Shown here: in pieces, positions 33,328-41,857 of the stretch
Numbering within the stretch: position 1 is the first letter of the stretch
Layout: the number at the start of each line of letters is the position of its first letter
Source: JAFAXD01 sp051985675
GTDB lineage: Bacteria > Pseudomonadota > Alphaproteobacteria > Rhizobiales > Xanthobacteraceae
NCBI GenBank assembly: GCA_051985675.1
Contig: JBPYFJ010000085.1
Location: forward strand, 1 to 64,000
Direction: 5' to 3'
DNA length: 64,000 nt
The notes under the pieces: model-generated
Told to the model about the DNA's origin: nothing
What the model saw: the letters and a program-made list of their open reading frames with translations, nothing else
The model's database searches: none
Translations under genes and position numbers: made by a program

Positions 33328-34331
33328 CGTTGTTGGACGTGCTCGAGCAGCAAAGAAGCGCGCCGGCCGGGCCGAAGCCCAAGCGCGAGAAGCGCGACGT
33401 GCATGGCTGGGTCGTGCTGGACAAGCCCGTCGGCATGACGTCGACCCACGCGGTTGCGGTGGTGCGGCGATTGTTTGCGGCAAAGCGCGCCGGTCACGCC
33501 GGTACACTCGACCCGCTCGCGTCGGGCCTGCTTCCGATCGCGCTCGGGGAAGCAACCAAGACGGTGCCGTTCGTGATGGACGGGCGCAAGACCTACGTTT
33601 TCACGGTGCGCTGGGGTGAGGAGCGCGACACCGACGATGCCGAGGGTCGCGTGATCGCGTCCTCCGCGGTGCGGCCGTCGCCCGCGGCCGTCGAGGCGCT
33701 GCTCCCGGACTACATCGGAACGATTGAGCAGGTTCCGCCGTGCTTCTCGGCCATCAAGATCGAGGGAGAGCGCGCCTACGATATCGCGCGCCAGGGAGAG
33801 AGCGTAGCGATCGAGCCCCGACCGGTTGAAATCCATGAACTCGCGTTGACGGCGACGCCCGACCCCGATCACAGCCGTTTTACCGCGCAATGCGGCAAAG
33901 GTACTTATGTGCGCGCGCTCGCCCGCGATTTCGGCCGCGCGCTCGGCTGCCTCGGGCACGTCGCCGCGCTACGCCGCACGCGGGTCGGCCCGTTCGACGA
34001 GAGCCATATGATTTCACTGGCAGAACTGGAGAGTTTGTGCCATAGAGCCGCGCAAGGCGAGGGAAGCTTCGCCGATGCGCTACTGCCCGTTGCGACCGCG
34101 CTGGACGACATCCCGGCGCTGGCCGTCAGTCGGGCGGATGCGGCCCGGCTCCAAAGGGGCCAGGCCGTTCTGATGCGCGGGCGGGACGCTCCTGTCCTCA
34201 GCGGTATCGTGCATGTGCAGGCGTCGGGCCACCTGGTGGCCCTCGCCGAACTCGACCGCGGCGAGATCGTCCCCAAGCGCGTATTCAACCTCTCGGGCCT
34301 GCAGGGCAGAGCCGGGATCAGGAAAGGATGA
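33324..34331 (+). CDS. truB: tRNA pseudouridine(55) synthase
   Basis: Makes pseudouridine at position 55 in the T-loop of tRNAs. The 335-residue protein contains the GHAGTLDPLASGLLP motif with the catalytic aspartate, KTYVFTVRWG, and CGKGTYVRALARDFG. It starts at GTG 33324, overlapping the rbfA stop by four bases. The C-terminal region has the usual TruB II extension. Confidence 0.97.
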   Translation: MTLLDVLEQQRSAPAGPKPKREKRDVHGWVVLDKPVGMTSTHAVAVVRRLFAAKRAGHAGTLDPLASGLLPIALGEATKTVPFVMDGRKTYVFTVRWGEERDTDDAEGRVIASSAVRPSPAAVEALLPDYIGTIEQVPPCFSAIKIEGERAYDIARQGESVAIEPRPVEIHELALTATPDPDHSRFTAQCGKGTYVRALARDFGRALGCLGHVAALRRTRVGPFDESHMISLAELESLCHRAAQGEGSFADALLPVATALDDIPALAVSRADAARLQRGQAVLMRGRDAPVLSGIVHVQASGHLVALAELDRGEIVPKRVFNLSGLQGRAGIRKG

Positions 34332-34333
34332 CG

Positions 34334-34603
34334 ATGTCGATTACGGCTGGCCGCAAGGCCGAACTTATCAGTTCGTATGGGGTGAAGTCCGGCGACACCG
34401 GTTCGCCCGAGGTGCAGGTTGCGATCCTGTCAGAGCGGATCAACAATCTCACCGAGCATTTCAAGACCCATGTTAAGGACAACCATTCGCGGCGCGGGCT
34501 TCTCAAGCTCGTGTCCCAGCGCCGTCAGTTGCTCGATTACCTGAAGCGCGCCGACGAGGGGCGTTACAAGTTGTTGATCGACAAGCTCGGCATTCGCCGC
34601 TGA
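34334..34603 (+). CDS. rpsO: 30S ribosomal protein S15
   Basis: Primary 16S rRNA-binding protein. The 89-residue sequence MSITAGRKAELISSYGVKSG...RRQLLDYLKRADEGRYKLLIDKLGIRR is typical of S15. ATG 34334 is chosen over ATG 34328, which overlaps the truB stop, because S15 proteins start with MSIT and an AGGAAAGG site lies at the right distance upstream. pnp follows after about 270 bases, the usual arrangement. Confidence 0.98.
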   Translation: MSITAGRKAELISSYGVKSGDTGSPEVQVAILSERINNLTEHFKTHVKDNHSRRGLLKLVSQRRQLLDYLKRADEGRYKLLIDKLGIRR

Positions 34604-34711
34604 GACGTTTGTTTGCAGGGCGCGTTGCCCGCACAGGATGCGGGGACAACCCGCTCCGTTTCGCCGACTTCGATGGGCATCGTTTTGCTCAACCCATCTG
34701 AAGAGGCGGGT

Positions 34712-34760
34712 GTCCGGACGCACGGTGCGTCCGGACGTAGCATGGGCGGCAAGGCCGCCC
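34712..34760. other. Two strong hairpins in the rpsO-pnp intergenic region
   Basis: GTCCGGACGCAC (34712-34723) and GTGCGTCCGGAC (34725-34736) form a 12-bp near-perfect palindrome; GGGCGGC (34744-34750) and GCCGCCC (34754-34760) form a second hairpin. In E. coli the matching interval holds the RNase III hairpin through which PNPase controls its own mRNA. These hairpins could serve the same role. The rest of the 34604-34876 interval shows no gene. Confidence 0.5.
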
Positions 34761-34876
34761 GAAAGGTCGGAGGTCATGGCAGGATCGCCGGATGCTGGTC
34801 AGTGCGGGCGCGCGCTGCAGCCTCTCGCCGTCTTGCTCATGGCCTTCGAGTTCAATCGAAACCATGAGAGAAAACC

Positions 34877-37045
34877 ATGTTTGACATTCATCGTGTCGCC
34901 CTGGATTGGGGCGGACGTACGCTTACGCTCGAGACCGGGAAGGTAGCGCGCCAGGCCGACGGCGCGGTTGTTGCGACCTACGGCGAGACCTCGGTACTGG
35001 CGACGGTGGTCGCCGCCAAGCAGCCTAAGGAAGGCATCGACTTCCTGCCGCTCACCGTCAACTATCAGGAAAAGTTCTATGCCGCCGGCCGCATTCCGGG
35101 CGGCTATTTCAAGCGCGAAGGCCGTCCGAGCGAGCGCGAGACGCTGATCTCGCGGCTGATCGACCGGCCGATCCGGCCGTTGTTCGCGGACGGATGGCGC
35201 TGCGACACCCAGGTCATCATCAATGTGCTGAGTCACGACCTGGAGAACGATCCGGATATCGTCGCCATGGTGGCGGCATCGGCCGCATTGACGCTGTCGG
35301 GCGCGCCGTTCATGGGCCCGATCGGCGGCGCGCGCGTCGCCTTCATCAACAACGAGTTCGTGCTCAATCCGCAGATCGACGAGATGACCGAAAGCCAGCT
35401 CGATCTGGTCGTCGCCGGCACTCAGGACGCCGTGCTGATGGTCGAATCGGAAGCCAAGGAGCTTTCCGAGGAGATCATGCTGGGCGCCGTAATGTTCGGC
35501 CACCGGCACTTCCAGCCGGTGATCAACGCGATCATTGAACTCGCCGAGAAGGCGGCCAAGGAACCGCGCGAGATCGCGAGCGCTGACAACAGTGAACTCG
35601 AGCGTGCACTACGCGCCGCGGTCGAGCAGGATTTGCGCGCTGCCTATTCAATCGCCGGCAAGGGCGAACGGCACGACGCCGTTGAAGCCGCCAAGTCCAA
35701 AGCGATTGCCCATTTCATCCCCGCAGGTTCGACCGAGCCGCCGGTCTACGACGAACGGCAGATCGCCGGTGCGTTCAAGGAGCTCGAAGCCAAGATCGTG
35801 CGCAACAGCATCCTCGACACCGGCCGGCGTATCGACGGCCGCGACGTGAAGACGGTGCGACCGATCATGAGCGAGGTTGGCGTACTCCCGCGCACCCATG
35901 GGTCGGCGCTGTTCACGCGCGGCGAAACGCAGGCGCTGGTGGTGGCCACGCTCGGAACCGGCGAGGACGAACAGTTCATCGACGCGCTGCAAGGGACCTA
36001 CAAGGAAACGTTCCTGCTGCACTACAACTTCCCGCCGTTTTCGGTCGGTGAGACCGGACGACTGGGCTCGCCCGGCCGGCGCGAGATCGGCCACGGCAAG
36101 CTCGCCTGGCGCGCGCTGCATCCGATCCTGCCGCCGCACCACGAGTTCCCCTATACGATCCGCGTTGTCTCCGAGATTACCGAATCGAACGGCTCGTCCT
36201 CGATGGCGACGGTGTGCGGTTCCTCGCTCGCGCTGATGGATGCCGGCGTGCCGCTGCGCGCGCCGACCGCAGGCATCGCCATGGGCCTGATCCTGGAGGA
36301 CAAGCGCTACGCGGTGCTTTCCGACATTCTCGGCGATGAAGATCACCTGGGCGACATGGACTTCAAGGTCGCCGGCACCGAGAACGGCGTCACCGCCCTG
36401 CAGATGGACATCAAGATCTCCGGCATCACCGAGGAGATCATGCGTGTCGCGCTCAACCAGGCCAAGGAAGGACGAATCCACATCCTGGGCGAGATGAGCA
36501 AGGCGCTGACCAAACACCGTGCCCAACTCGGCGAGCACGCGCCGCGCATCGAGGTGTTTTCAATTCCGGTCGACAAGATCCGCGAAGTCATCGGCTCGGG
36601 TGGCAAGGTCATCCGCGAGATAGTGGAGAAGACCGGCGCCAAGGTCGACATTTCGGACGACGGCACCGTCAAGGTCACTTCGGCCAAGGGCGATGCCATC
36701 AAGGCCGCTATCAACTGGATCAAGTCGATCGCCTCGGAGCCCGAGGTCGGCCACGTTTACGACGGCACCGTCGTGAAGGTCATGGACTTCGGCGCGTTCG
36801 TGAACTTCTTCGGCGCCAAGGACGGTCTCGTCCACATCAGCCAGCTCGCGCCGCGGCGCGTGCAGAAGGTGACCGACGTCGTCAAGGAAGGCGACAAGGT
36901 CAAGGTCAAGCTGCTGGGCTTCGACGAGCGCGGCAAGGTGCGCCTCTCCATGAAGGTCGTGGACCAGCAGACCGGCGAGGACCTCGAAGCCAAGCAACCG
37001 ACGTCCGAGGGCGAGCAGCAGCGCGAGGCTGTCGGCAGCGAATAG
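34877..37045 (+). CDS. pnp: Polyribonucleotide nucleotidyltransferase (PNPase)
   Basis: Phosphorolytic 3'-5' exoribonuclease, a degradosome component. The 722-residue protein has two RNase PH domains (FLPLTVNYQEKFYAAGRIPGG in the first; SSSMATVCGSSLALMDAGVP in the second), then a KH domain (VIGSGGKVIREI) and an S1 domain (GTVVKVMDFGAFVNFFGAKDGLVH). Preceded by hairpins and followed by a 10-bp hairpin at 37086-37111. Confidence 0.98.
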   Translation: MFDIHRVALDWGGRTLTLETGKVARQADGAVVATYGETSVLATVVAAKQPKEGIDFLPLTVNYQEKFYAAGRIPGGYFKREGRPSERETLISRLIDRPIRPLFADGWRCDTQVIINVLSHDLENDPDIVAMVAASAALTLSGAPFMGPIGGARVAFINNEFVLNPQIDEMTESQLDLVVAGTQDAVLMVESEAKELSEEIMLGAVMFGHRHFQPVINAIIELAEKAAKEPREIASADNSELERALRAAVEQDLRAAYSIAGKGERHDAVEAAKSKAIAHFIPAGSTEPPVYDERQIAGAFKELEAKIVRNSILDTGRRIDGRDVKTVRPIMSEVGVLPRTHGSALFTRGETQALVVATLGTGEDEQFIDALQGTYKETFLLHYNFPPFSVGETGRLGSPGRREIGHGKLAWRALHPILPPHHEFPYTIRVVSEITESNGSSSMATVCGSSLALMDAGVPLRAPTAGIAMGLILEDKRYAVLSDILGDEDHLGDMDFKVAGTENGVTALQMDIKISGITEEIMRVALNQAKEGRIHILGEMSKALTKHRAQLGEHAPRIEVFSIPVDKIREVIGSGGKVIREIVEKTGAKVDISDDGTVKVTSAKGDAIKAAINWIKSIASEPEVGHVYDGTVVKVMDFGAFVNFFGAKDGLVHISQLAPRRVQKVTDVVKEGDKVKVKLLGFDERGKVRLSMKVVDQQTGEDLEAKQPTSEGEQQREAVGSE

Positions 37046-37085
37046 CCGCGCTGAAGGGCAGCGCATCCCGGCGTTACCCGCGCGG

Positions 37086-37111
37086 CCGGCCCTCGGATTG
37101 GCGAGGGCCGG
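37086..37111 (+). terminator. Hairpin downstream of pnp
   Basis: CCGGCCCTCG (37086-37095) pairs perfectly with CGAGGGCCGG (37102-37111) around a six-base loop, 41 bases after the pnp stop. The T-tract is poor, so it may terminate weakly or protect the mRNA end. Confidence 0.5.
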
Positions 37112-37239
37112 AGCGGTAGTTATTCCTAGGTGATCGCGGCTGCGGCCGTAAAAACAAGTAAAATCAGCACGTTGCAATTTAGGCGCGTCCTGTGATGGGC
37201 GTCACTGTGGGGAAAGGCGGCGCGCGCTAGGGTGTGACT

Positions 37240-37360
37240 GTAAGGCCGGTGTGTCACCTTTTACGGGTTTTGTGCACGGGTCCTTCTTCCTCCCAGAGAC
37301 CCTACTTTTGGTCCACCCCAGACCAACCGCCCCAGCGAGCTTGCTCGGGCGGATTTTTTT
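37240..37360 (+). ncRNA. Probable small RNA with C-rich loops (alpha-r14-like)
   Basis: Three hairpins in about 120 bases. Stem GGGTC (37278-37282) with GACCC (37298-37302) encloses the loop CTTCTTCCTCCCAGA. Stem TTGGTC (37308-37313) with GACCAA (37321-37326) encloses CACCCCA. A terminator CCGCCC...GGGCGG (37327-37352) is followed by seven Ts (37354-37360). CU-rich loops that could pair with Shine-Dalgarno sequences are a hallmark of alphaproteobacterial sRNAs such as alpha-r14. The 5' end is a guess from a CTAGGG element at 37227-37232. It could instead be a leader of the crp-like gene, which begins 59 bases later. Confidence 0.55.
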
Positions 37361-37418
37361 GTTGCGTAATCTACCATTTGTAGCGCTACTTCGGACCGAG
37401 GGCCCGGGTTATCCAGTC

Positions 37419-38099
37419 ATGGCGGCAACGAACGCGGTTACGGACCTTTTTTCGGCACTGCCGGCGCATTTGTCGGCGCACCTGTTCGCGAATGCGAAAC
37501 CGGTTCACCTCGCCGCCGACCAGGTGCTGTTTCTCGCCGGTGATGCGGGGGACGGCTGCTACCGAATCGAGAAGGGCCTGCTGAAGGTCAGCATGGTGTC
37601 GACCTCGGGCGCCGAGCGCATCCTGTCTATTCTGGGGCCCGGCGCGATCGTAGGTGAGCTCGCGGTGCTTGACGGGCTGCCGCGCTCGGCGTCGGTTCTC
37701 GCCCTGCGCGAAAGCGAGCTCCTGTTCGTGAGCAAGGCCAAGTTCGAAGAATTCGCCAGGAAGAACCAGGAACTCTACCAGCACCTAGTGACGCTGTTGG
37801 CGTCCCGGCTGCGGGAGACCAACGATGTCATCGCGGCCGAGAGCTTTCTGCCGCTGCGCGGCCGCGTGGCGTTGACGCTGCTCGAACTTGCCGAGCATTT
37901 CGGCGAGAACGTCGGCTCCGGGCGTATCGTCATCCGCCAGAAGTTTGGGCAATCCGATCTGGCCGCGATGGCCGGCATCGCACGCGAGAACGTCAACCGC
38001 ATTCTTGCCGATTGGAAGCGCCGCAAGCTGATCACCCGGATCTCGGGCTATTATTGCCTCGAGAGCAAGTCGCAGCTGCAACGCGAGATCGACTTGTAA
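37419..38099 (+). CDS. Crp/Fnr-family transcriptional regulator
   Basis: A 226-residue regulator with an N-terminal cyclic-nucleotide-binding-type beta-roll (about 20-130, FLAGDAGDGCYRIEKGLLKV, GELAVLDGLPRSAS) and a C-terminal winged helix (KFGQSDLAAMAGIARENVNRILADWKRRKLI). The cysteine cluster of Fnr is absent, so it is not an oxygen-sensing Fe-S protein of that type. Start ATG 37419 is chosen since the upstream frame covers the predicted small RNA and terminator. The effector is unknown. Confidence 0.88.
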   Translation: MAATNAVTDLFSALPAHLSAHLFANAKPVHLAADQVLFLAGDAGDGCYRIEKGLLKVSMVSTSGAERILSILGPGAIVGELAVLDGLPRSASVLALRESELLFVSKAKFEEFARKNQELYQHLVTLLASRLRETNDVIAAESFLPLRGRVALTLLELAEHFGENVGSGRIVIRQKFGQSDLAAMAGIARENVNRILADWKRRKLITRISGYYCLESKSQLQREIDL

Positions 38100-38219
38100 G
38101 AGCGCGCTTGCGCCTCAATAGGCAAAAAGCATGCACCCCGCGCGCCGGCGCGCCGGGGGACCCGACAGACCCGGTCATGACGCGTTGAGCCGTGGCGCGC
38201 GCGGTGCGGGCGAGACACG

Positions 38220-39074
38220 CTACTGCGCGGCGTCCTTCGCGCTTTCTTCGCCGTTGCCATTGCCGTTGCCATTAACGACACCGGTCCGCAACACGTCGGG
38301 CTGCGGCATGGCGATTGCGTTGTAGCCTGAGTCGACGAAGTGGATTTCGCCGGTGACGCCGGTGGAAAGATCGCTCAAAAGATAGAGCGCGGCGCCGCCG
38401 AGCTCATCGAGCGTCACGCCCCGGCGCAACGGCGAATGGCGCTGCTGGTAGCCGAACATGAAGCGTGCATCCGAGATGCCGGCGCCGGCGAGCGTCCGAA
38501 TCGGCCCGGCTGAGATCGCGTTGACTCTGATGGCGTGGCCGCCGAAATCGACCGCCAGATAGCGCACCGATGCCTCGAGCGCCGCTTTGGCAAGCCCCAT
38601 GGCGTTGTAGTTCGGCATCGCGCGCATGCCGCCGTTATAGGTGAGCGTCACCATCGCGCCGCCATTGGTCATCAGCGCGGCCGCGCGCTTGGCGGCCTCG
38701 GTGAACGAAAAGCAGGAGATCAGCATCGTGCGCACAAAGTTGGCCCGCGACGTATCGGCGTAGCGGCCCTTGAGCTCGTTCTTGTCGGAGAAGGCCACAG
38801 CATGAACCAAGAAATCGAGGCCGCCCCATTTTTCGCCAATCGTCTCGAACACCTTGTCGACCGATGCGATGTCCTCTACGTCGCATGTCATCAAGAGGTC
38901 GGCGCCGAGCGACTGGGCAAGCGGCCGAACCCGCTTGCCGAGCGCTTCACCCTGATAGGTGAACGCCAGCGTAGCGCCATGCGCCGCCAGTGCCCGTGCG
39001 ATCCCCCAGGCAATCGAGTGGTCGTTGGCGACCCCCATGATCAGCCCGCGCTTGCCATGCATCAGCCCCTGCAT
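38220..39074 (-). CDS. fabI: Enoyl-[acyl-carrier-protein] reductase (NADH)
   Basis: Final reductive step of type II fatty acid elongation. The start MQGLMHGKRGLIMGVANDHSIAWGI at 39074 matches FabI; the frame runs open to 39218. The active-site motif YNAMGLAKAALEASVRYLA and the AISAGPIRTLA segment are present, in 284 residues. The C-terminus has a (GN)n run (VVNGNGNGNGEESAKD) not typical of the core enzyme; it is probably a disordered tail. Third gene of the fabA-fabB-fabI set on the minus strand. Confidence 0.95.
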   Translation of the reverse strand: MQGLMHGKRGLIMGVANDHSIAWGIARALAAHGATLAFTYQGEALGKRVRPLAQSLGADLLMTCDVEDIASVDKVFETIGEKWGGLDFLVHAVAFSDKNELKGRYADTSRANFVRTMLISCFSFTEAAKRAAALMTNGGAMVTLTYNGGMRAMPNYNAMGLAKAALEASVRYLAVDFGGHAIRVNAISAGPIRTLAGAGISDARFMFGYQQRHSPLRRGVTLDELGGAALYLLSDLSTGVTGEIHFVDSGYNAIAMPQPDVLRTGVVNGNGNGNGEESAKDAAQ

Positions 39075-39183
39075 GCCCAACCCCAAATGTTCGAGAGCGT
39101 TATACGCAGACGCAACGCGTGCACCCATCGTGATTGCGTGGCCAACAGATTGACCGGTGAGTGCGGCAACAGCATCGGAGGCA

Positions 39184-40401
39184 TCATGCCTCCAGCCGCT
39201 TGAACGCGAGGCAGGCATTGGTGCCGCCGAACCCGAACGAGTTCGACAGCACGCAGCCGAGAGCGACGTTATCGCGCCGCTCGCGCACGATCGGCATGTC
39301 GGCGAAGGCCGGATCCATGGTCTCGATATTCGCGCTCTCGCAGATGAAACCGTTCTTCATCATCAGCAGGCAGTAGATCGCTTCCTGTACGCCGGCGGCG
39401 CCGAGCGAGTGACCGGTGAGCGATTTCGTCGCCGAAATCGGCGGACATTTGTCGCCGAAGATCTCGCGGATCGCCTCGATCTCCTTCACGTCGCCGACCG
39501 GTGTCGAGGTCGCATGCGGGTTGATGTAGTCGACCGGCGCTTGCACGCCGTCGAGCGTCAGCTTCATGCAGCGCACCGCGCCTTCGCCCGACGGGGCAAC
39601 CATGTCGAAGCCGTCGGAGGTCGCCCCATAGCCGGCGACCTCGGCATAGATCTTGGCGCCACGTGCTTTTGCGTGCTCGAGTTCTTCGAGCACCACCACG
39701 CCGGCGCCGCCGGCGATCACGAAGCCGTCCCGATCGACGTCGTAGGCGCGCGACGCGGTTCCGGGCCGGTCGTTGAATTTCGTGGACATCGCCCCCATGG
39801 CATCGAACAGGACCGAGAGCGTCCAATCGAGTTCCTCGCAGCCACCGGCAAACATCAAATCCTGCTTGCCGTATTTGATCATCTCGGCGGCGTTGCCGAT
39901 GCAATGGTTGGACGTCGCGCACGCGGACGATATCGAGTAGTTCACGCCTTTGATCTTGAACCAAGTCGCGAGCGTCGCCGAAGCGGTCGACGACATCGCC
40001 TTGGGAACCGCGAACGGACCGACCCGCTTGGGGCCTTTGGCGCGTGTCACATCTGCGGCTTCGACGATGGTGCGGGTCGAAGGGCCGCCGGAGCCCATGA
40101 TAATCCCGGTGCGCTCGTGTGAGATCTCGCCGGGCTCGAGCCCGGCATCCCGAATCGCCTGCTCCATTGCAACATGATTCCATGCCGCCCCGCCACCGAG
40201 AAACCGCATGGCGCGCCGGTCGATAGTAGCTTCCGGGTCGAGCGTCGGCGCGCCGTGCACCTGGCAGCGAAAGCCGCGCTCGGCGTAATCCGTGGCACGC
40301 GAGATGCCGGACTTGGCCTCGCGCAGGCTCGCCAGCACTTCCTGGGTGTTGTTGCCGATGGACGAAACAATGCCCATCCCGGTGACGACGACCCGTCTCA
40401 T
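39184..40401 (-). CDS. fabB: 3-oxoacyl-[acyl-carrier-protein] synthase I
   Basis: Condensing enzyme needed, with FabA, for unsaturated fatty acid synthesis. In 405 residues the catalytic cysteine C161 lies in SISSACATSNHCIG, and the two catalytic histidines are in NPHATSTPVGD and LTGHSLGAAG. It sits 68 bases downstream of fabA, which distinguishes it from FabF. Start ATG 40401. Confidence 0.96.
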   Translation of the reverse strand: MRRVVVTGMGIVSSIGNNTQEVLASLREAKSGISRATDYAERGFRCQVHGAPTLDPEATIDRRAMRFLGGGAAWNHVAMEQAIRDAGLEPGEISHERTGIIMGSGGPSTRTIVEAADVTRAKGPKRVGPFAVPKAMSSTASATLATWFKIKGVNYSISSACATSNHCIGNAAEMIKYGKQDLMFAGGCEELDWTLSVLFDAMGAMSTKFNDRPGTASRAYDVDRDGFVIAGGAGVVVLEELEHAKARGAKIYAEVAGYGATSDGFDMVAPSGEGAVRCMKLTLDGVQAPVDYINPHATSTPVGDVKEIEAIREIFGDKCPPISATKSLTGHSLGAAGVQEAIYCLLMMKNGFICESANIETMDPAFADMPIVRERRDNVALGCVLSNSFGFGGTNACLAFKRLEA

Positions 40402-40469
40402 GCCCGCCTCTTTCGTATTTCTCCGCGCCGACCGAGGAGCGAGCTACGCTCCACGCAGGACCATGGTTG

Positions 40470-40997
40470 CTAGGCGTTCGCCTGCATCGGTGCATCTTCG
40501 CGGAACAACCCGACCTTAAGATCGAAGGCGCGATAAATCACCGAGCCATCCGCGGATAACCAGCCGTCGGCGACGCCAAGCACGAGCTTTGAACGCATCA
40601 CCCGCTTCACGTCGATTCCGTACACGACCTTCTTGACGGTCGGAAGCACTTGTCCCGAAAATTTGAGTTCGCCCAGGCCGAGCGCGCGGCCCTTACCGTG
40701 TCCGCCGAGCCAACCGAGGAAAAACCCGACCAGTTGCCAGAGCGCGTCGAGGCCCAAGCATCCGGGCATCACCGGATCGCCTTTGAAGTGGCAGGGGAAG
40801 AACCAAAGGTCGGGCTTGACGTCGAGTTCGGCCCGCACCAAGCCTTTTCCGTGCTCGCCACCACCCTCTGCGATCTCGGCGATGCGATCGAACATCAGCA
40901 TCGGCGGCAGCGGCAACTGCGGACCTTCGGCGAACAGTTCACCCCGTCCGCAAGAGAGAAGGTCCTCGTATTCGAAGCTTGAACGCCGGTACTCCAT
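40470..40997 (-). CDS. fabA: 3-hydroxydecanoyl-[acyl-carrier-protein] dehydratase/isomerase
   Basis: Introduces the cis double bond in unsaturated fatty acid synthesis. The 175-residue protein from ATG 40997 has the catalytic H70 and D84 in FPCHFKGDPVMPGCLGLDALWQ, at the same positions as in E. coli FabA. It is the first gene of the fabA-fabB-fabI operon, transcribed away from irr. Confidence 0.97.
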   Translation of the reverse strand: MEYRRSSFEYEDLLSCGRGELFAEGPQLPLPPMLMFDRIAEIAEGGGEHGKGLVRAELDVKPDLWFFPCHFKGDPVMPGCLGLDALWQLVGFFLGWLGGHGKGRALGLGELKFSGQVLPTVKKVVYGIDVKRVMRSKLVLGVADGWLSADGSVIYRAFDLKVGLFREDAPMQANA

Positions 40998-41326
40998 TCC
41001 GGTCCAATCCTTAAAAACCTTGGGCCGTAGTCGCGGCGCCCGGGCCACGTTCCCTAACACACCGGGCCTCCCCGGAACAACGGCGGCGGAGCGCACCGCA
41101 ACACGGCCTCATATATGGGCTGCCGGGCTTGAGCCTCTCCCTGCGAGTCCGCGGCATTTCCCCGCTCTGGGGGCGACGCATCAGGTCAAAATCGAGAATA
41201 TCTCTAATGCATGCCAGTCCTTGTTGCGAAGCGGTTGCAAAAGCCAACTGGCGGTTATATAGGATTAATGATCGTATTCTCGGATAGAATAATCAAAGAC
41301 TTAGCGCTCAGGACCTAGCGTACCCT
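40998..41326. other. Divergent fabA-irr intergenic region
   Basis: No gene is seen. It must hold the promoters of the fabA operon (leftward) and irr (rightward). The part near irr is AT-rich and contains TATATAGG and an inverted repeat at 41275-41291. Confidence 0.5.
41275..41291. promoter_or_regulatory. Inverted repeat in the irr promoter region
   Basis: TATTCT (41275-41280), a five-base spacer and AGAATA (41286-41291) form an inverted repeat 36 bases before the irr start, in an AT-rich stretch. It could be a site for Irr itself, Fur/Mur or RirA. It does not match a consensus I can name with confidence. Confidence 0.4.
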
Positions 41327-41821
41327 ATGCAACCGCGCACTTCGCTCACCTCGAACAAAGTGAGCACCGCCTTCGTTGAATCGGACGAATTACGGCAGGC
41401 CAATACAGGCTGCCCGTGGCACGACGTGCGCGCTATGCTGCGCAAAGTCGGCCTCAGGCCCACACGACAGCGCATGGAGTTGGGTTGGTTGCTGTTCTCC
41501 AAGGGAGACCGGCACCTGACCGCCGAAATGCTGTTTGAGGAAGCCAGCAACGCCCGGGTGCCCGTTTCGCTGGCGACGGTCTACAACACCCTGAACCAGT
41601 TCACCGACGTCGGGCTGTTGCGCCAAGTGGCGGTCGACGGCTCCAAGACGTATTTCGACACGAACACGTCCGACCACCACCACTTCTTTGTGGAAGGCCA
41701 GAATGCGCTCGTCGACATTCCGTCGGCCAGCGTGACCATCGGCGATCTCCCGCAGGTGCTCGACGGGTACGAGGTTGCGCGCGTCGACGTCGTCGTCCGG
41801 CTCAAGCGCAAGGGTGCCTGA
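41327..41821 (+). CDS. irr: Iron response regulator Irr (Fur family)
   Basis: Heme-responsive global iron regulator of Hyphomicrobiales. The 164-residue protein has the N-terminal heme regulatory motif GCPWHD (28-33), found in Bradyrhizobium-type Irr. The winged helix includes VSLATVYNTLNQF, and SDHHHFFVEG is the HxH heme/metal site. Heme binding at the first motif triggers degradation of Irr in B. japonicum. It is divergent from fabA, an arrangement I recall from Bradyrhizobium relatives. Confidence 0.95.
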   Translation: MQPRTSLTSNKVSTAFVESDELRQANTGCPWHDVRAMLRKVGLRPTRQRMELGWLLFSKGDRHLTAEMLFEEASNARVPVSLATVYNTLNQFTDVGLLRQVAVDGSKTYFDTNTSDHHHFFVEGQNALVDIPSASVTIGDLPQVLDGYEVARVDVVVRLKRKGA

Positions 41822-41857
41822 GCGCGGGCAAGGACCCGCGGGCCGACTGCTGCCGTT

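Noticed and set aside
34613..34867. 84- and 102-residue frames between rpsO and pnp
   Set aside because: They cover the hairpin region of the expected rpsO-pnp untranslated gap and have no start signal.
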